Shown here piece by piece: positions 41,207-54,323 of a stretch of 64,000 nucleotides of DNA. This DNA is from Curtobacterium sp. MCBD17_013. Its GTDB lineage: Bacteria; Actinomycetota; Actinomycetes; Actinomycetales; Microbacteriaceae. Both the position numbers and the translations under genes were made by a program. The stretch is from NCBI RefSeq assembly GCF_003234565.1, contig NZ_QKTU01000002.1, forward strand, positions 186,001 through 250,000, in the 5' to 3' direction. The first letter of the stretch is position 1, and every line of letters starts with the position of its first letter. A model generated the notes under the pieces. That model saw nothing but the letters and a program-made list of their open reading frames with translations, did no database searches and had not been told where the DNA came from.

Positions 41207-41863
41207 TCAGGCTACCCGGCTCGCAGCCGCCCGCAGGCCCGCGATCCGCTCAGCCGGGTCCCCGCCGTAGACGGCCGAGCCGGCGACGAGGGTGTCGGCG
41301 CCGTTCGACACGGCCTCCTCGACCGTGTCGAGCGCGATGCCGCCGTCGACCTCGAGCCACACGTCGAGACCGGACGCCGCGACCGCCGCGCGGGCGGCGG
41401 CGAGCTTCGGCATGACCTGCGGCATGAACGCCTGACCGCCGAATCCCGGCTCGACGGTCATGAGCAACACCATGTCGTACGCGTCGAGGTGGTCGAGCAC
41501 GGGCGCGATGTCCGTCCCGGGCTTGACCGCCACGGCCGCGCGAGCGCCGTTGCTCCGGATCGCCGCCGCGGTGGCCACGGGATCCGTCGCGGCCTCGATG
41601 TGGAACGTCACGCTGGCCGCCCCCGTCTCGGCGTACTTCGGTGCGTTGCTGTCGGCGTCGGAGACCATGAGGTGCACGTCGAGCGGGACGGGCGAGACCT
41701 GCTGCAGCCGCGTCACGACGGGCAGACCGATCGTCAGGTTCGGCACGAAGTGGTTGTCCATGACGTCCACGTGCACCATGTCCGCCGTCGCGATCCGCCC
41801 GAGCTCCCGCTCCAGGTTGGCGAAGTCGGCGGACAGGATGCTGGGCGCGATGCGGATCGTCAC
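41207..41863 (-). CDS. rpe: Ribulose-phosphate 3-epimerase
   Basis: Interconverts ribulose-5-phosphate and xylulose-5-phosphate in the pentose phosphate pathway. 218-residue TIM barrel with the metal-binding His/Asp set in [19 protein letters not shown] and LEVDGGI; phosphate loop VAGSAVYGG. The GTG start has TACGCT 6 nt upstream, just after the rsmB terminator, so it forms its own leaderless unit. Its stop codon lies inside the hisE promoter. Confidence 0.96.
   Translation of the reverse strand: MTIRIAPSILSADFANLERELGRIATADMVHVDVMDNHFVPNLTIGLPVVTRLQQVSPVPLDVHLMVSDADSNAPKYAETGAASVTFHIEAATDPVATAAAIRSNGARAAVAVKPGTDIAPVLDHLDAYDMVLLMTVEPGFGGQAFMPQVMPKLAAARAAVAASGLDVWLEVDGGIALDTVEEAVSNGADTLVAGSAVYGGDPAERIAGLRAAASRVA
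41209..41214 (-). promoter_or_regulatory. -10 element of hisE (leaderless), overlapping the rpe stop
   Basis: TAGCCT, then GATCGCC, then the hisE GTG. The hexamer shares a base with the TGA stop of rpe (41207-41209). Confidence 0.5.
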
Positions 41864-41869
41864 GCGACG

Positions 41870-41875
41870 AGCGTA
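41870..41875 (-). promoter_or_regulatory. -10 element of rpe (leaderless)
   Basis: TACGCT, then CGTCGC, then the rpe GTG; located just beyond the rsmB terminator hairpin. Confidence 0.5.
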
Positions 41876-41898
41876 CCGGGAGCGCCCGGAGCGCGACG

Positions 41899-41924
41899 AC
41901 GGGGCGGAGCCGCTCCCGCCCCGT
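41899..41924 (-). terminator. Terminator after rsmB
   Basis: 9-bp stem ACGGGGCGG/CCGCCCCGT with an 8-nt loop, starting on the last base of the rsmB stop codon. Together with the rpe -10 directly downstream it marks a transcription-unit boundary. No U-run. Confidence 0.55.
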
Positions 41925-43348
41925 CAGCGCCGACGCAGGAGGGCGATGAACATCGCGTCCGTGCCGATGCGGTGCGGCCAGAGCTGGACGGTGGCGCCGT
42001 CGGCGACCTGCGGGTCCCGAGCGGCGATGCTCCGCACCACGGAGGCCGTGTCGACCTGCTCGAGGACGTCGCCGTGCCGGGCGAGGAGCGCGTCCACCTG
42101 CCCACGGGTCTCGGCGAGGTGTGGCGAGCACGTCACGTACGCGAGCGTGCCGCCCGGTGCGAGCGACGCGACGGCGGCGTCCAGCAGTTCCGCCTGCACC
42201 ACCGCGAGCTCCGAGACGTCCTCCGGGTCCTTCCGCCATCGCGCCTCCGGTCGACGACGGAGGGCGCCGAGGCCCGTGCACGGCGCGTCGAGCAGGACGC
42301 GGTCGTAGCTGCCCGGCGCGGTCGGTCCGGCCTCCCCCGGGCGTCCGAACCGGCGGCCGTCGCCTTCGGTGACCGTCACGGTCTCGGTGAAGCGTTCGAG
42401 CGCCGATCGGACGAGTCCCGCACGCGCCGGGACGAGCTCGTTGGCGACGAGCGTGGCGCCGGCGACCCGGGCCTCCGCGGCGAGCAGCGCGGCCTTGCCG
42501 CCCGGGCCGGCGCAGAGGTCGAGCCAACGCTCCCCCGGAGCGATGGCCGACGAGCGGGTCAACGCGAGCGCCGCGAGCTGCGACCCCTCGTCCTGCACCC
42601 GCGCTCGGCCGTCGGCGACCGCAGGGACCCGCGACGGGTCCCCGGCGACTCCGCGGACCCCGACCGGCGAGACGGGAGGCTCCGCCTCGGCATCCGGCAA
42701 CACGTCGCCGGGTTCGACGAGCCCGGGCAGCGCCGCCAGGGTCACACCGGCCGGCACGTTGTCGGCCGCGAGCAGGGCGACGAGCTCGTCGCGGGCGCGC
42801 TCGGCGGCGAGGGCGTCGCGGAGGGCACCGACGACCCAGCGCGGGTGTGACCAGCGCCTCGCGAGCAGGTCGTCGCCCGTCAGGCCGCGGGTGATCTCGG
42901 CGTCCCAGCCGTCCGCGTCGCGCCCACCGACCTTCCGGAGCACGGCGTTGACGAACCCGCTCGCCCGACGCGCTCCGATCGCCCGGGTGAGGTCGACCGT
43001 CTGCGACACGGCCGCGTGGGACGGCACGCGCATCCCGACGAGCTGGTGGACGCCGAGGCGGAGGACGTCGAGCACGTCGGCCTCGATGTTCGCGACCTGG
43101 CGCCCGGACGCCGCCTCGATGATCGCGTCGTACGTGCCGATCATCCGGATGGTGCCGTACGTCAGCTCCGTCGCGAAGCCGGCGTCCCGGGCGGAGAGCC
43201 CCGCGCGTCGGATGCGGACCGGGAGCAACAGGTTCGCGTACGCGTCGTCCGCCTGGACCGCACGGAGCACGTCGAGCGCCACGCGCCGGGCACTCGTCCC
43301 CGCACCGCGGTTCCCCCAGCCGCTGCCCTCGGGCGTCGTGGGTGTCAC
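41924..43348 (-). CDS. rsmB: 16S rRNA m5C967 methyltransferase (RsmB family)
   Basis: SAM-dependent cytosine-C5 rRNA methyltransferase. 474 residues: an N-terminal NusB-like RNA-binding domain (RRVALDVLRAVQADDAYANLLLP..., to about residue 150) and a Rossmann methyltransferase with SAM motif DLCAGPGGKAALLA. The two catalytic cysteines are in LDAPCTGLG and VTCSPHLAE. GTG start overlaps the fmt stop by 4 nt (GTGA). The fmt-rsmB-rpe order is as in M. tuberculosis Rv1406-Rv1408. Confidence 0.95.
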   Translation of the reverse strand: MTPTTPEGSGWGNRGAGTSARRVALDVLRAVQADDAYANLLLPVRIRRAGLSARDAGFATELTYGTIRMIGTYDAIIEAASGRQVANIEADVLDVLRLGVHQLVGMRVPSHAAVSQTVDLTRAIGARRASGFVNAVLRKVGGRDADGWDAEITRGLTGDDLLARRWSHPRWVVGALRDALAAERARDELVALLAADNVPAGVTLAALPGLVEPGDVLPDAEAEPPVSPVGVRGVAGDPSRVPAVADGRARVQDEGSQLAALALTRSSAIAPGERWLDLCAGPGGKAALLAAEARVAGATLVANELVPARAGLVRSALERFTETVTVTEGDGRRFGRPGEAGPTAPGSYDRVLLDAPCTGLGALRRRPEARWRKDPEDVSELAVVQAELLDAAVASLAPGGTLAYVTCSPHLAETRGQVDALLARHGDVLEQVDTASVVRSIAARDPQVADGATVQLWPHRIGTDAMFIALLRRR

Positions 43349-44295
43349 GCGAGCACCGCCGACGTGAGGTCCCCGAGACCGCGGGCCCACGACGCGCCGG
43401 GCATCGGACGCCCACCGGCCGGCTGCACCTCGAGGAGCTCGAGCGGCTCGGTCGCGGTGCCCACACGGAGCGCGCCGCCGACCAGCCCGAGCGCACCGGG
43501 TGCGAGGTCCTCGGTCGTCGTCACCAGGCCTGCCGGCCGTGTCGTCGGTGTCGTGCGGGCGGTCCGGAGCAGCTTGACCCGCGTGGCACCGAGGTAGGCG
43601 TACGCGCCCGGTTCCGGCGTCACCCCGCGCACGTGGGCGTGCACGACCGCAGCCGGACGGTCGAAGGCGACGTGGCCGTCGGCGGAGGTCGTCTTCGGAG
43701 CCGTGGTGGGTTCGCCCACCTGCGCGACGCCGACCGCACGGCCCGCCGCGACGTCGTCGACGACGCGCGCGACGAGCTCGGCGCCCGTCTCGGCCATGGC
43801 GGCGAGGACCTCGCCGGCCGTCGCGTCGGGCCCGATCGGGAACGGCTCGGAGGCGTACACCGGTCCGGCGTCGAGCTCCTCGACGAGGCGGAACACGGTC
43901 GCCGCGGTCGACCGCTCGCCCGCCATGACGGCGCGCTGGACGGGCGCAGCGCCCCGGAAGGCCGGGAGCGACGAGAAGTGCAGGTTGAGCCAGCCGTGTC
44001 GCGGGACGTCGAGCGCGGCACGACGGAGCAACGCACCGTACGCGACGATGACGCCGAGGTCCGGTCCGAGGAGACGGAGTCGCTCCGTGACGTCGGCGTC
44101 CACGCGGGACGCCGTGATCACGGGGAGCCCGAGTTCCTCGGCGGCGACCGCGACCGGGGTCGGGGTGAGCACGCGCTTGCGGCCCTGCGGCGTCGGAGGC
44201 CGGGTCAGGACGGCGACGATCTCGTGGTCCGTCGCGGCGAGGCGACGGAGAGTGGGGACGGCGGCTGCGGGGCTGCCCGCGACGACGAGACGCAT
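43345..44295 (-). CDS. fmt: Methionyl-tRNA formyltransferase
   Basis: Formylates initiator Met-tRNA with 10-formyl-tetrahydrofolate. 316 residues. N-terminal transferase domain with the folate/catalytic block GWLNLHFSSLPAFRGAAPVQ (family HSSLLP variant) and the SPAAAVPTL start region; C-terminal OB-fold tRNA-binding domain. ATG start 30 bp downstream of the priA stop; the stop overlaps the rsmB start. Confidence 0.96.
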   Translation of the reverse strand: MRLVVAGSPAAAVPTLRRLAATDHEIVAVLTRPPTPQGRKRVLTPTPVAVAAEELGLPVITASRVDADVTERLRLLGPDLGVIVAYGALLRRAALDVPRHGWLNLHFSSLPAFRGAAPVQRAVMAGERSTAATVFRLVEELDAGPVYASEPFPIGPDATAGEVLAAMAETGAELVARVVDDVAAGRAVGVAQVGEPTTAPKTTSADGHVAFDRPAAVVHAHVRGVTPEPGAYAYLGATRVKLLRTARTTPTTRPAGLVTTTEDLAPGALGLVGGALRVGTATEPLELLEVQPAGGRPMPGASWARGLGDLTSAVLA

Positions 44296-44325
44296 GGACT
44301 CCGGGTGGTGGTCGGTGGAGGGGGC

Positions 44326-46440
44326 TCAGGGGCCCTCGGAGAACGGTTCGACGTCGTCGAGCCGCACCCTGAGTGTAGGTGCGGCGCGGCGACGGTTGCC
44401 CCCGGGCAGCACCCGACGGGTCGACGACCGCCGGATCACCTCGGCCTTGAGCGTCGCCGCGACCTCGGTGCCGTGCGCGTACGGGAACCGCACGATCGTC
44501 CGGACCGTCCCGGGTACGGGGTCGTCGACGGCCACCGGACCGAGCACGGGCCCGACGAGGGCGTCGCCGAGCGCCTCGACCGCGGCGGCCACCGCCTCGT
44601 CCGTCCCGGTCAGCGTCGCCACGCGGACGGCGGGCGGGAAGTGCAGGACCCGGCGGTCGGCGAGCTCGTCGTGCGCCGGGACCTCGAGCCGCCACGTGGC
44701 CATCGCCGTCGCCAGCCGTCCGCCGACGCCGACGAGGAACGTCGTGCCACCGCGCGCCGTCCGGGCCGCCGCGTTCGCCCAGACCCGGAGGACGTCCTCG
44801 GCGACGCGCAGGCCCTCGCGGGCGAGCATGCGCTCGCCGTCGAGCAGGAGGACGCACGCGTACCCGCCGGGCGTCGACGGTTCGGCGCCGCGGGTCGCGA
44901 CCACGACGGCGGGTCGGTCGTCGACCTCGTCCACCGGACGGGCGCCGTCGGCGACGACGATCCGCGTCCCGGGGAACGCCCGTCCCAGCTCGTCCGCGGT
45001 GCGCTGCGCGCCGTGGCCGACCGGACGGAGCGTGGACCCCTGGCAGGTGGGACACCGGTACCCGACCGCCAGGGCCCCGCACCAGCGACACTGCGGCACG
45101 CCGGACGACGTCGCCCGGCCGAGGGGTCCCCCGCACCGCGGACAGCGGGCCCGGTCGCCGCAGTCGGCACACACGAGCCCCGTCGCGAACCCCGGACTCG
45201 CCACCTGCACGAGCACGGGACCGGTACGGCTGGCCTCGCGTGCCGCACGCCAGGCCGCGGACGGGATCCGGGCGTGCGCGGCCCAGCCCTCCGCGGACGT
45301 CTGCTGCGCGGTCGGCACCACGCGCGGGACGACCGCGCGGACGGGCCGGACGTCGTCGAGCCACCCGAGTTCGACCAGACGCTGGACGTCGGTGCTCCGC
45401 GCGTGCGCTGCGAGCAGCAGGGCCGCCCCCGACTGCGCGGTCCGGAGCAGCACGGCGTCACGGGTGTGCACGTAGGGAGCGCGTTGCTCGACGAACGAGG
45501 GGTCGCCGTCGTCCCAGACGGCGAGCAACCCGAGGCGCTCGGCCGGTGCGTACACCGCCGCGCGGTTGCCGACCACGACGACCGGACCCGACCGGGCCGT
45601 CAGGAGTGCGCGGGCGCGCTGCCCGTTCGTCTGCCGCGCGTCGAACCGCACCACACGCTCCGCGGGGACGAAGGCGGCGACGGCGCGCTCGACCTCGGCG
45701 AGATCCCGGAAGTCCGGCACCACGAGGATCGCGGTCCGCTCCGACGCGAGCACCCGGGCCGCCGCCTCGGCGAAGGTGCGCGCCCACCCGTCCACCCAGG
45801 AGTCGTCCGGCAGCCGCACCGGATGCGCGATCGCGGTCATCGCGGCGCGACCGCCGTCCTCGAGCAGGGCCTCCACGCGGCCCTCCGGGTACGCCGTCAC
45901 CACCGGCGCGGTGACGACCGGCGGCACCGTCGTGGTGTCCCGTGCGAGGAACGCCTTCTCGGCGCGGACCTGACGCGGTGGCACCGCCAACCGGAGGACG
46001 TCGCTCGCCACCCCCGCCGCGCGGTCCGCGACGGCGCGCGCCAGCCGCCAGACCTCCGGCGCCAGGACGGGGACGGGCGACACGACCTCCTCGAGCGGAC
46101 TAAGGTCGCCGGGGAACGAGCCCTCGGTGGCGACCTCGACGACGAAGGCGTCCGCGATCCGGGCGCCCGTGCGGAGCGGGACGCGCACCCGGACACCCGG
46201 GAGGCACGCCTCGCGCATCGCGTCCGGGATGCGGTAGTCGAACAACCGGTCGAGCTGCGGGAGCGGTGAGTCGAGGACGACGCGTGCGATCCGCGGGGTC
46301 GCGGACGCGGGCGAGGCCGCGCCCGCGGGCGCCGCCGCGGCCTCGACCGTCGGCACCGTTGGGGGGCCGGGCAGGGGCGGCCGCGCGTCCGCGCGCGGGG
46401 ACCGCGCCGCTTCAGCGGGCGCTGGCGCGTCCTCCGGCAC
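44326..46440 (-). CDS. priA: Primosomal protein N' (PriA), probably ATPase-dead actinobacterial form
   Basis: Replication-restart protein, 704 residues. The N-terminal DNA 3'-end-binding domain (RVVLDSPLPQLDRLFDYRIP) follows a Pro/Ala-rich extension of about 50 residues. Eight zinc-binding cysteines lie in CADCGDRARCPRCGG and CRWCGALAVGYRCPTC. The helicase core is degenerate: no GxGKT Walker A is present, with LPDDSW at that position, and the DEEH motif II is replaced by DDGD. It therefore probably lacks helicase activity and acts as a structural or loading factor, as assumed for actinobacterial PriA. The GTG start is 9 nt after the metK stop. Confidence 0.93.
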   Translation of the reverse strand: MPEDAPAPAEAARSPRADARPPLPGPPTVPTVEAAAAPAGAASPASATPRIARVVLDSPLPQLDRLFDYRIPDAMREACLPGVRVRVPLRTGARIADAFVVEVATEGSFPGDLSPLEEVVSPVPVLAPEVWRLARAVADRAAGVASDVLRLAVPPRQVRAEKAFLARDTTTVPPVVTAPVVTAYPEGRVEALLEDGGRAAMTAIAHPVRLPDDSWVDGWARTFAEAAARVLASERTAILVVPDFRDLAEVERAVAAFVPAERVVRFDARQTNGQRARALLTARSGPVVVVGNRAAVYAPAERLGLLAVWDDGDPSFVEQRAPYVHTRDAVLLRTAQSGAALLLAAHARSTDVQRLVELGWLDDVRPVRAVVPRVVPTAQQTSAEGWAAHARIPSAAWRAAREASRTGPVLVQVASPGFATGLVCADCGDRARCPRCGGPLGRATSSGVPQCRWCGALAVGYRCPTCQGSTLRPVGHGAQRTADELGRAFPGTRIVVADGARPVDEVDDRPAVVVATRGAEPSTPGGYACVLLLDGERMLAREGLRVAEDVLRVWANAAARTARGGTTFLVGVGGRLATAMATWRLEVPAHDELADRRVLHFPPAVRVATLTGTDEAVAAAVEALGDALVGPVLGPVAVDDPVPGTVRTIVRFPYAHGTEVAATLKAEVIRRSSTRRVLPGGNRRRAAPTLRVRLDDVEPFSEGP

Positions 46441-46449
46441 GACGGACCG

Positions 46450-47658
46450 TCAGACCCCGGCCGTCACGAGGCCGGCGGCGACCCGCAGCGCCTCGACACG
46501 GTCGAGGGCCTCCCAGGTGAACCCGGGGAGCTCCCGACCGAAGTGTCCGTAGGTCGCCGTCGCGGCGTACGTGGGGCGGAGCAGGTCGAGGTCGCGGATG
46601 ATCGCCGCGGGCCGCAGGTCGAAGACCGCCCGGATGGCGTCGACGATCACGGCGTCGTCCACGTGGCCGGTCCCGAAGGACTCGACGTACAGCCCGACCG
46701 GGGCGGCGCGGCCGATCGCGTAGGCGACCTGGACCTCGAGCCGGTCGGCGAGACCGGCGGCCACCGCGTTCTTCGCGACCCACCGCAGGGCGTACGCGGC
46801 CGAACGGTCCACCTTCGACGGGTCCTTGCCGCTGAAGGCACCACCACCGTGCCGCGAGGCGCCGCCGTAGGTGTCCACGATGACCTTGCGACCCGTCAGC
46901 CCCGCGTCGCCCTGGGGACCGCCGATCTCGAAGCGGCCGGTCGGGTTCACGATGACGTCCACGGCGCTCGAGTCCAGCGCGACCGTGTCGAGCACGGGGC
47001 GGATCACCCGGGCCGTGATGTCGACGGTGAGTTGCTCGAGCGACACGGTCGGCGCGTGCTGGGTCGACAGCACGACGGTCTCGACGGTCCGCGGGGTCAC
47101 GCCGTCGTACCCGATCGTGACCTGCGTCTTGCCGTCGGGTCGGAGGTACGGCAGCTCGCCCGACTTGCGGACCGCGGCGAGGCGCTCGGCGAGCCGGTGT
47201 GCGATCCAGATGGCGACCGGCATGTACTCGGGCGTCTCGTTCGTCGCGTAGCCGAACATGATGCCCTGGTCACCGGCACCCTGGCGATCGAGCGGATCCG
47301 TCGCGCCCGTCCGGGCCTCGAGCGCGTCGTCGACGCCCTGCGCGATGTCGGGCGACTGCGAGCCGATCGAGACCTCGACCCCGCAGGTGTGGCCGTCGAA
47401 GCTGACCTCGGACGAGTCGTACCCGATGCCGGTGATGACGTCGCGCACGATCGTGGGGATGTCGACGTAGCCGGCAGTCGTGACCTCGCCCGCGACGTGC
47501 ACGAGACCGGTCGTCACGAGGGTCTCCACCGCGACTCGGGCGTGGGGGTCGACGGTCAGGAGCGCGTCGAGGATGCGGTCCGAGATCTGGTCACAGATCT
47601 TGTCCGGGTGCCCCTCGGTGACCGACTCGGAGGTGAAGAGGCGGAGTGCGGACGTCAC
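46450..47658 (-). CDS. metK: S-adenosylmethionine synthetase
   Basis: Makes SAM from methionine and ATP. 402 residues. Signatures [38 protein letters not shown] and [16 protein letters not shown]. The GTG start is 3 nt after the rpoZ stop, with no clear SD, so expression is probably coupled to rpoZ. I looked in the short upstream gap for a SAM riboswitch and there is no room for one. Confidence 0.98.
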   Translation of the reverse strand: MTSALRLFTSESVTEGHPDKICDQISDRILDALLTVDPHARVAVETLVTTGLVHVAGEVTTAGYVDIPTIVRDVITGIGYDSSEVSFDGHTCGVEVSIGSQSPDIAQGVDDALEARTGATDPLDRQGAGDQGIMFGYATNETPEYMPVAIWIAHRLAERLAAVRKSGELPYLRPDGKTQVTIGYDGVTPRTVETVVLSTQHAPTVSLEQLTVDITARVIRPVLDTVALDSSAVDVIVNPTGRFEIGGPQGDAGLTGRKVIVDTYGGASRHGGGAFSGKDPSKVDRSAAYALRWVAKNAVAAGLADRLEVQVAYAIGRAAPVGLYVESFGTGHVDDAVIVDAIRAVFDLRPAAIIRDLDLLRPTYAATATYGHFGRELPGFTWEALDRVEALRVAAGLVTAGV

Positions 47659-47661
47659 GGA

Positions 47662-47925
47662 TCAGGCGTCGGGCGTCTGCGGCGTGGCAGTCAGCTTGTT
47701 CTCGTTGATCTCGTGGAGCGCCACCGACAGCGGCTTGTCGTCGATGGTCGAGTCGACGAGCGGGCCGACGTTGTCGAACAGGCTGCCTTCGTGCAGGTCG
47801 GCGTAGTAGTCGTTGATCTGCCGCGCACGCTTCGACGCGAAGATGACGAGCGCGTACTTCGACTCGACCTTGGCGAGCAGGTCGTCGATGGGCGGATCGA
47901 TGATGCCCTGGGAACGGTCGGCCAT
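47662..47925 (-). CDS. rpoZ: RNA polymerase omega subunit
   Basis: Assembly subunit of RNA polymerase that clasps the beta-prime C terminus. 87 residues: [31 protein letters not shown] is the typical omega core, followed by a second helix region ([12 protein letters not shown]). The ATG start has GAGGAG about 6 nt upstream. It lies 32 bp after gmk, the same order as in most bacteria. Confidence 0.95.
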   Translation of the reverse strand: MADRSQGIIDPPIDDLLAKVESKYALVIFASKRARQINDYYADLHEGSLFDNVGPLVDSTIDDKPLSVALHEINENKLTATPQTPDA

Positions 47926-47957
47926 GGGAGCTCCTCGGTAGGTTGACGAGCGCCGGG

Positions 47958-48905
47958 TCACGGCGCGGAGAACAAGTCTACGACCTCCTGCGCAGCGGTA
48001 CGGACATCGGAGTTCACGATCCGGACGTCGAACTCGTCCTGGGCGGCGAGCTCCACCTTCGCCGTGTCGAGCCGCCGTTGCTGCTCCGCGGGGCTCTCGG
48101 TCCCCCGCCCGATGAGCCGCCGGACGAGTTCCTCCCACGTCGGCGGGAGCAGGAACACCAGGAGCGCCTCGGGCATCGCGGCGCGGACCTGCCGCGCACC
48201 CTGCAGGTCGATCTCGAGCAGCACGCTGCGCCCCTGGTCGAGCGCGCGGTCGATGGGCGGTCGGGGCGTGCCGTATCGGTAGGAGTTGTGGACCGTCGCC
48301 CACTCCAGGAGCTCGCGCTCGCGGACCATCCGGTCGAACTCGGCGTCGTCGACGAAGTAGTAGTGGACGCCGTCGACCTCGCCCGGGCGCGGTGCCCGGG
48401 TCGTCGCGGAGACGCTGAGGAGCACCTCCGGGTGGTGTTCCCGGATGTACGCCGAGACCGTGCCCTTGCCGACCGCGGTGGGCCCGGCGAGCACGACGAG
48501 CCGCGAGGCGCGTCGGCGACGACCGGACCGCGACGCCAGCCAGTCCGCGAGTTCCCCGCGCTGCCGCGTGCCGAGGCCGCCCAGCCGCTTCGTCGGCGCG
48601 ATGCGGAGCGTGGCCATGACGCTCTCGGCACGCGCCGGACCGATGCCCGGGAGGCTCGTCAGGAGGTCGCGGACGCGGAGCGACTGCTCCGCGGTGGCCG
48701 CGTCGCTCCCCCAGGCAGCCCGCGCGACGTCGAGCCCGGACCGGGCACCGGAGGCCACGTCGGCCTTCACGGCCGCCCGCGCCCGGCGTGCAGCGACGGC
48801 GGCCCGGGCGGCCGCGGCGCGGTCGACCTCGGGCGGCCGGGACCCGCGAGGGCCGGACGCCCCGCCCGGGGGGACGTCCTCGTTGCCCGTGCCGTCCACG
48901 TTCAC
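47958..48905 (-). CDS. gmk: mIHF-guanylate kinase fusion protein
   Basis: 315 residues in two parts. Residues 45-125 match actinobacterial integration host factor (mIHF): a helical region, then [40 protein letters not shown], the helix-two-turn-helix and DNA-binding segment (given here in pieces: [20 protein letters not shown]). Residues 135-315 are guanylate kinase (GMP to GDP) with P-loop GPTAVGKGT (141-149), [17 protein letters not shown] and [10 protein letters not shown]. In M. tuberculosis mihF and gmk are separate neighbours. I see no internal stop or obvious frameshift. The GTG start overlaps the pyrF stop (GTGA). An alternative internal GMK-only start cannot be excluded. Confidence 0.9.
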   Translation of the reverse strand: MNVDGTGNEDVPPGGASGPRGSRPPEVDRAAAARAAVAARRARAAVKADVASGARSGLDVARAAWGSDAATAEQSLRVRDLLTSLPGIGPARAESVMATLRIAPTKRLGGLGTRQRGELADWLASRSGRRRRASRLVVLAGPTAVGKGTVSAYIREHHPEVLLSVSATTRAPRPGEVDGVHYYFVDDAEFDRMVRERELLEWATVHNSYRYGTPRPPIDRALDQGRSVLLEIDLQGARQVRAAMPEALLVFLLPPTWEELVRRLIGRGTESPAEQQRRLDTAKVELAAQDEFDVRIVNSDVRTAAQEVVDLFSAP

Positions 48906-49809
48906 GCGAGCGCCGCCGCGATGCGGTCGACCCGCGCGGCGACCTCGTCCTCGACCCCGTCGGGACCGGACGCCAGCAGGCCACGCGACTCGTTCACGAG
49001 GACCTGGTCGGCGACGGCGCCGAAGCGCTTCCGGAGGTCCTCGATCCGGGCCCCCTGCGCGCCGAACCCCGGCGCGAGCACCGGTGCCGACCCCACGGCG
49101 TCCCTGCGGAGACCGAAGTCGGCGAGGTCGAGCGTCGCGCCGATGACCAGTCCGACCGAGCCGAGCTCCCCCGGCCCGCCCGTGTGCTCCCCTGCCCTGC
49201 GTCGGTTCTCGTCTGCCACGTCCAGAACGATACCGGCGGCGACGGACGACCCGGAACGGGGCCCCTCCTGCACCACGGCGGTCTGCAGGACCCGGCCCTC
49301 GGGGTTGCTCGTGGCGGCCAGGACGAACACGCCCGCCCCCGCCGCCGCCGCGACGTCGAGCGTCCCGGCGAGGGCGCCGAACCCGAGGTACGGGGACACC
49401 GTCAGGGCGTCGGACGCGAGCGGCGAGGAGGGGTCGAGCCACGCGGCGGCGTAGTCGTCCCCCGTCGACCCGATGTCCCCGCGTTTCGCGTCCGCGATGA
49501 CGAGGAGGCCGGCGTCCCGTGCGCGCCGGACCGTGGCCTCGAGCGCCCGGTAGCCGGCGGCGCCGGCGACCTCGAAGAACGCGACCTGGGGCTTCACCGC
49601 GGCGGCGCGGCCCACGGCGGCGTCGACGAGCACCGCGCCGAACGCGGTCAGACCGGCCTCGTTCCGCGGGAGTCCCCAGGCGCGGAGCGTCGCGGCATGC
49701 GGGTCGATCCCCACGCACAGCGGCGACCGCTCCCCCATGGCGGACCGGAGGCGCGCACCGAACCGTGTCGCGCCTCCCGTCCGAGCCGACGGAGCGGTCG
49801 CCTCGTCGG

Positions 49810-49813
<4 letters not shown>
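48902..49813 (-). CDS. pyrF: Orotidine 5'-phosphate decarboxylase
   Basis: Last step of UMP synthesis. 303 residues, the longer subfamily-2 type found in actinobacteria. The catalytic Lys/Asp block is [28 protein letters not shown] and KPQVAFFE precede it, and LAPGFGAQG is the phosphate loop. GTG start overlaps the carB stop by 4 nt; the stop overlaps the mIHF-gmk start by 4 nt. Confidence 0.96.
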
Positions 49814-53081
<3,268 letters not shown>

Positions 53082-53082
<1 letters not shown>

Positions 53083-54323
53083 CAGTCGTTGCTGCTTCCG
53101 GTCGTGGTGGCCGAGCTGTCGCTCGGCCGGTCGTGCGTCGGGTCGGCGGCGGGCGTGGTGGCGGCGGCCGTGGCGGCGTCGAGCGGACGCCCCTCGCGCC
53201 GGGCGATCACCATGTCCCGGAACCGGTCGAACAGGTACATGCTGTCGTGCGGGCCCGCCGCGGCCTCGGGGTGGTACTGCACGCTGAACGCGGGGATGTC
53301 GAGCGCGCGCAGGCCCTCGACGACGTTGTCGTTGAGGCTGAAGTGGCTCACCTCGACCCGTCCGAAGCCGATCGGCGACTCGAGCACCTCGCCGACGGGT
53401 GCGTCCACCGCGAAGCCGTGGTTCTGGCTCGTGATCTCGACCCGCCCGGTCGTCGTGTCGAGGACGGGCTGGTTGATGCCGCGGTGCCCGAACGGGAGCT
53501 TGTACGTCCCGAACCCGAGCGCCCGACCGAGCAGCTGGTTGCCGAAGCAGATGCCGAAGAACGGCCGGCCGTCACGCAGGGTCTCACGGAGGAGCTCGAC
53601 CTGGGCGTCCGAGGCCGCCGGGTCGCCGGGGCCGTTCGAGTAGAACAGGGCGTCGGGGTCGAGTTCGCGCAGCCGGTCGATCGAGACGTCCTGCGGCAGC
53701 ACGTGGACCTCGAACCCGCGCGCCGCCAGGTACCGCAGTGTCGAGGTCTTCACCCCGAGGTCGAGCACCGCGAGGGTCCCGATGCGGTCGCCCTCCGGCT
53801 CGAGCACGTACTCCTCGCGGGTCGAGACGGCCGCGGAGAGGTTCTGGCCCGTCATGTCGGTCTGCTCGCGCACGACACGGAGCTGCTCGTCGGGTCCGAG
53901 GTCCGCGTCCGCGCCGCTGAACACGCCGCCCTTCATGGCCCCGGCGTCGCGGATCCGGCGGGTGACCGCGCGCGTGTCGATGCCGGAGATCCCGACGATG
54001 CCGTCACGCTCGAGGTGGTCGTCGAGGCTCGCGTTCGCGCGGTGGTTCGACACGATGCGGCTCGGGTCCCGCACCACGTAGCCCGCCACCCAGATCCGAC
54101 CGGACTCGGGGTCCTCGTCGTTCACACCCGTGTTGCCGATGTGCGGTGCCGTCTGCACGACGATCTGGCCGGCGTACGACGGGTCCGTCAGGGTCTCCTG
54201 GTACCCCGTCATGCCGGTGGCGAACACGACCTCGCCGAGCGTGCGGCCGCGGGCGCCGTAGGCCCAGCCCTCGTAGCGGGTGCCGTCCTCGAGGACGAGC
54301 AGTGCCCGTTCGCGTGTTGTCAT
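53082..54323 (-). CDS. carA: Carbamoyl-phosphate synthase small subunit
   Basis: Glutaminase subunit supplying ammonia to CarB. 413 residues. Class I amidotransferase triad: Cys259 in [12 protein letters not shown], and His/Glu in [10 protein letters not shown]. The N-terminal domain has the typical [15 protein letters not shown] block. The C-terminal 40 residues are a Thr/Ala/Ser-rich extension. The ATG overlaps the stop of the preceding PH-domain gene by 4 nt (ATGA); GGAGG lies about 12 nt upstream. Confidence 0.97.
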
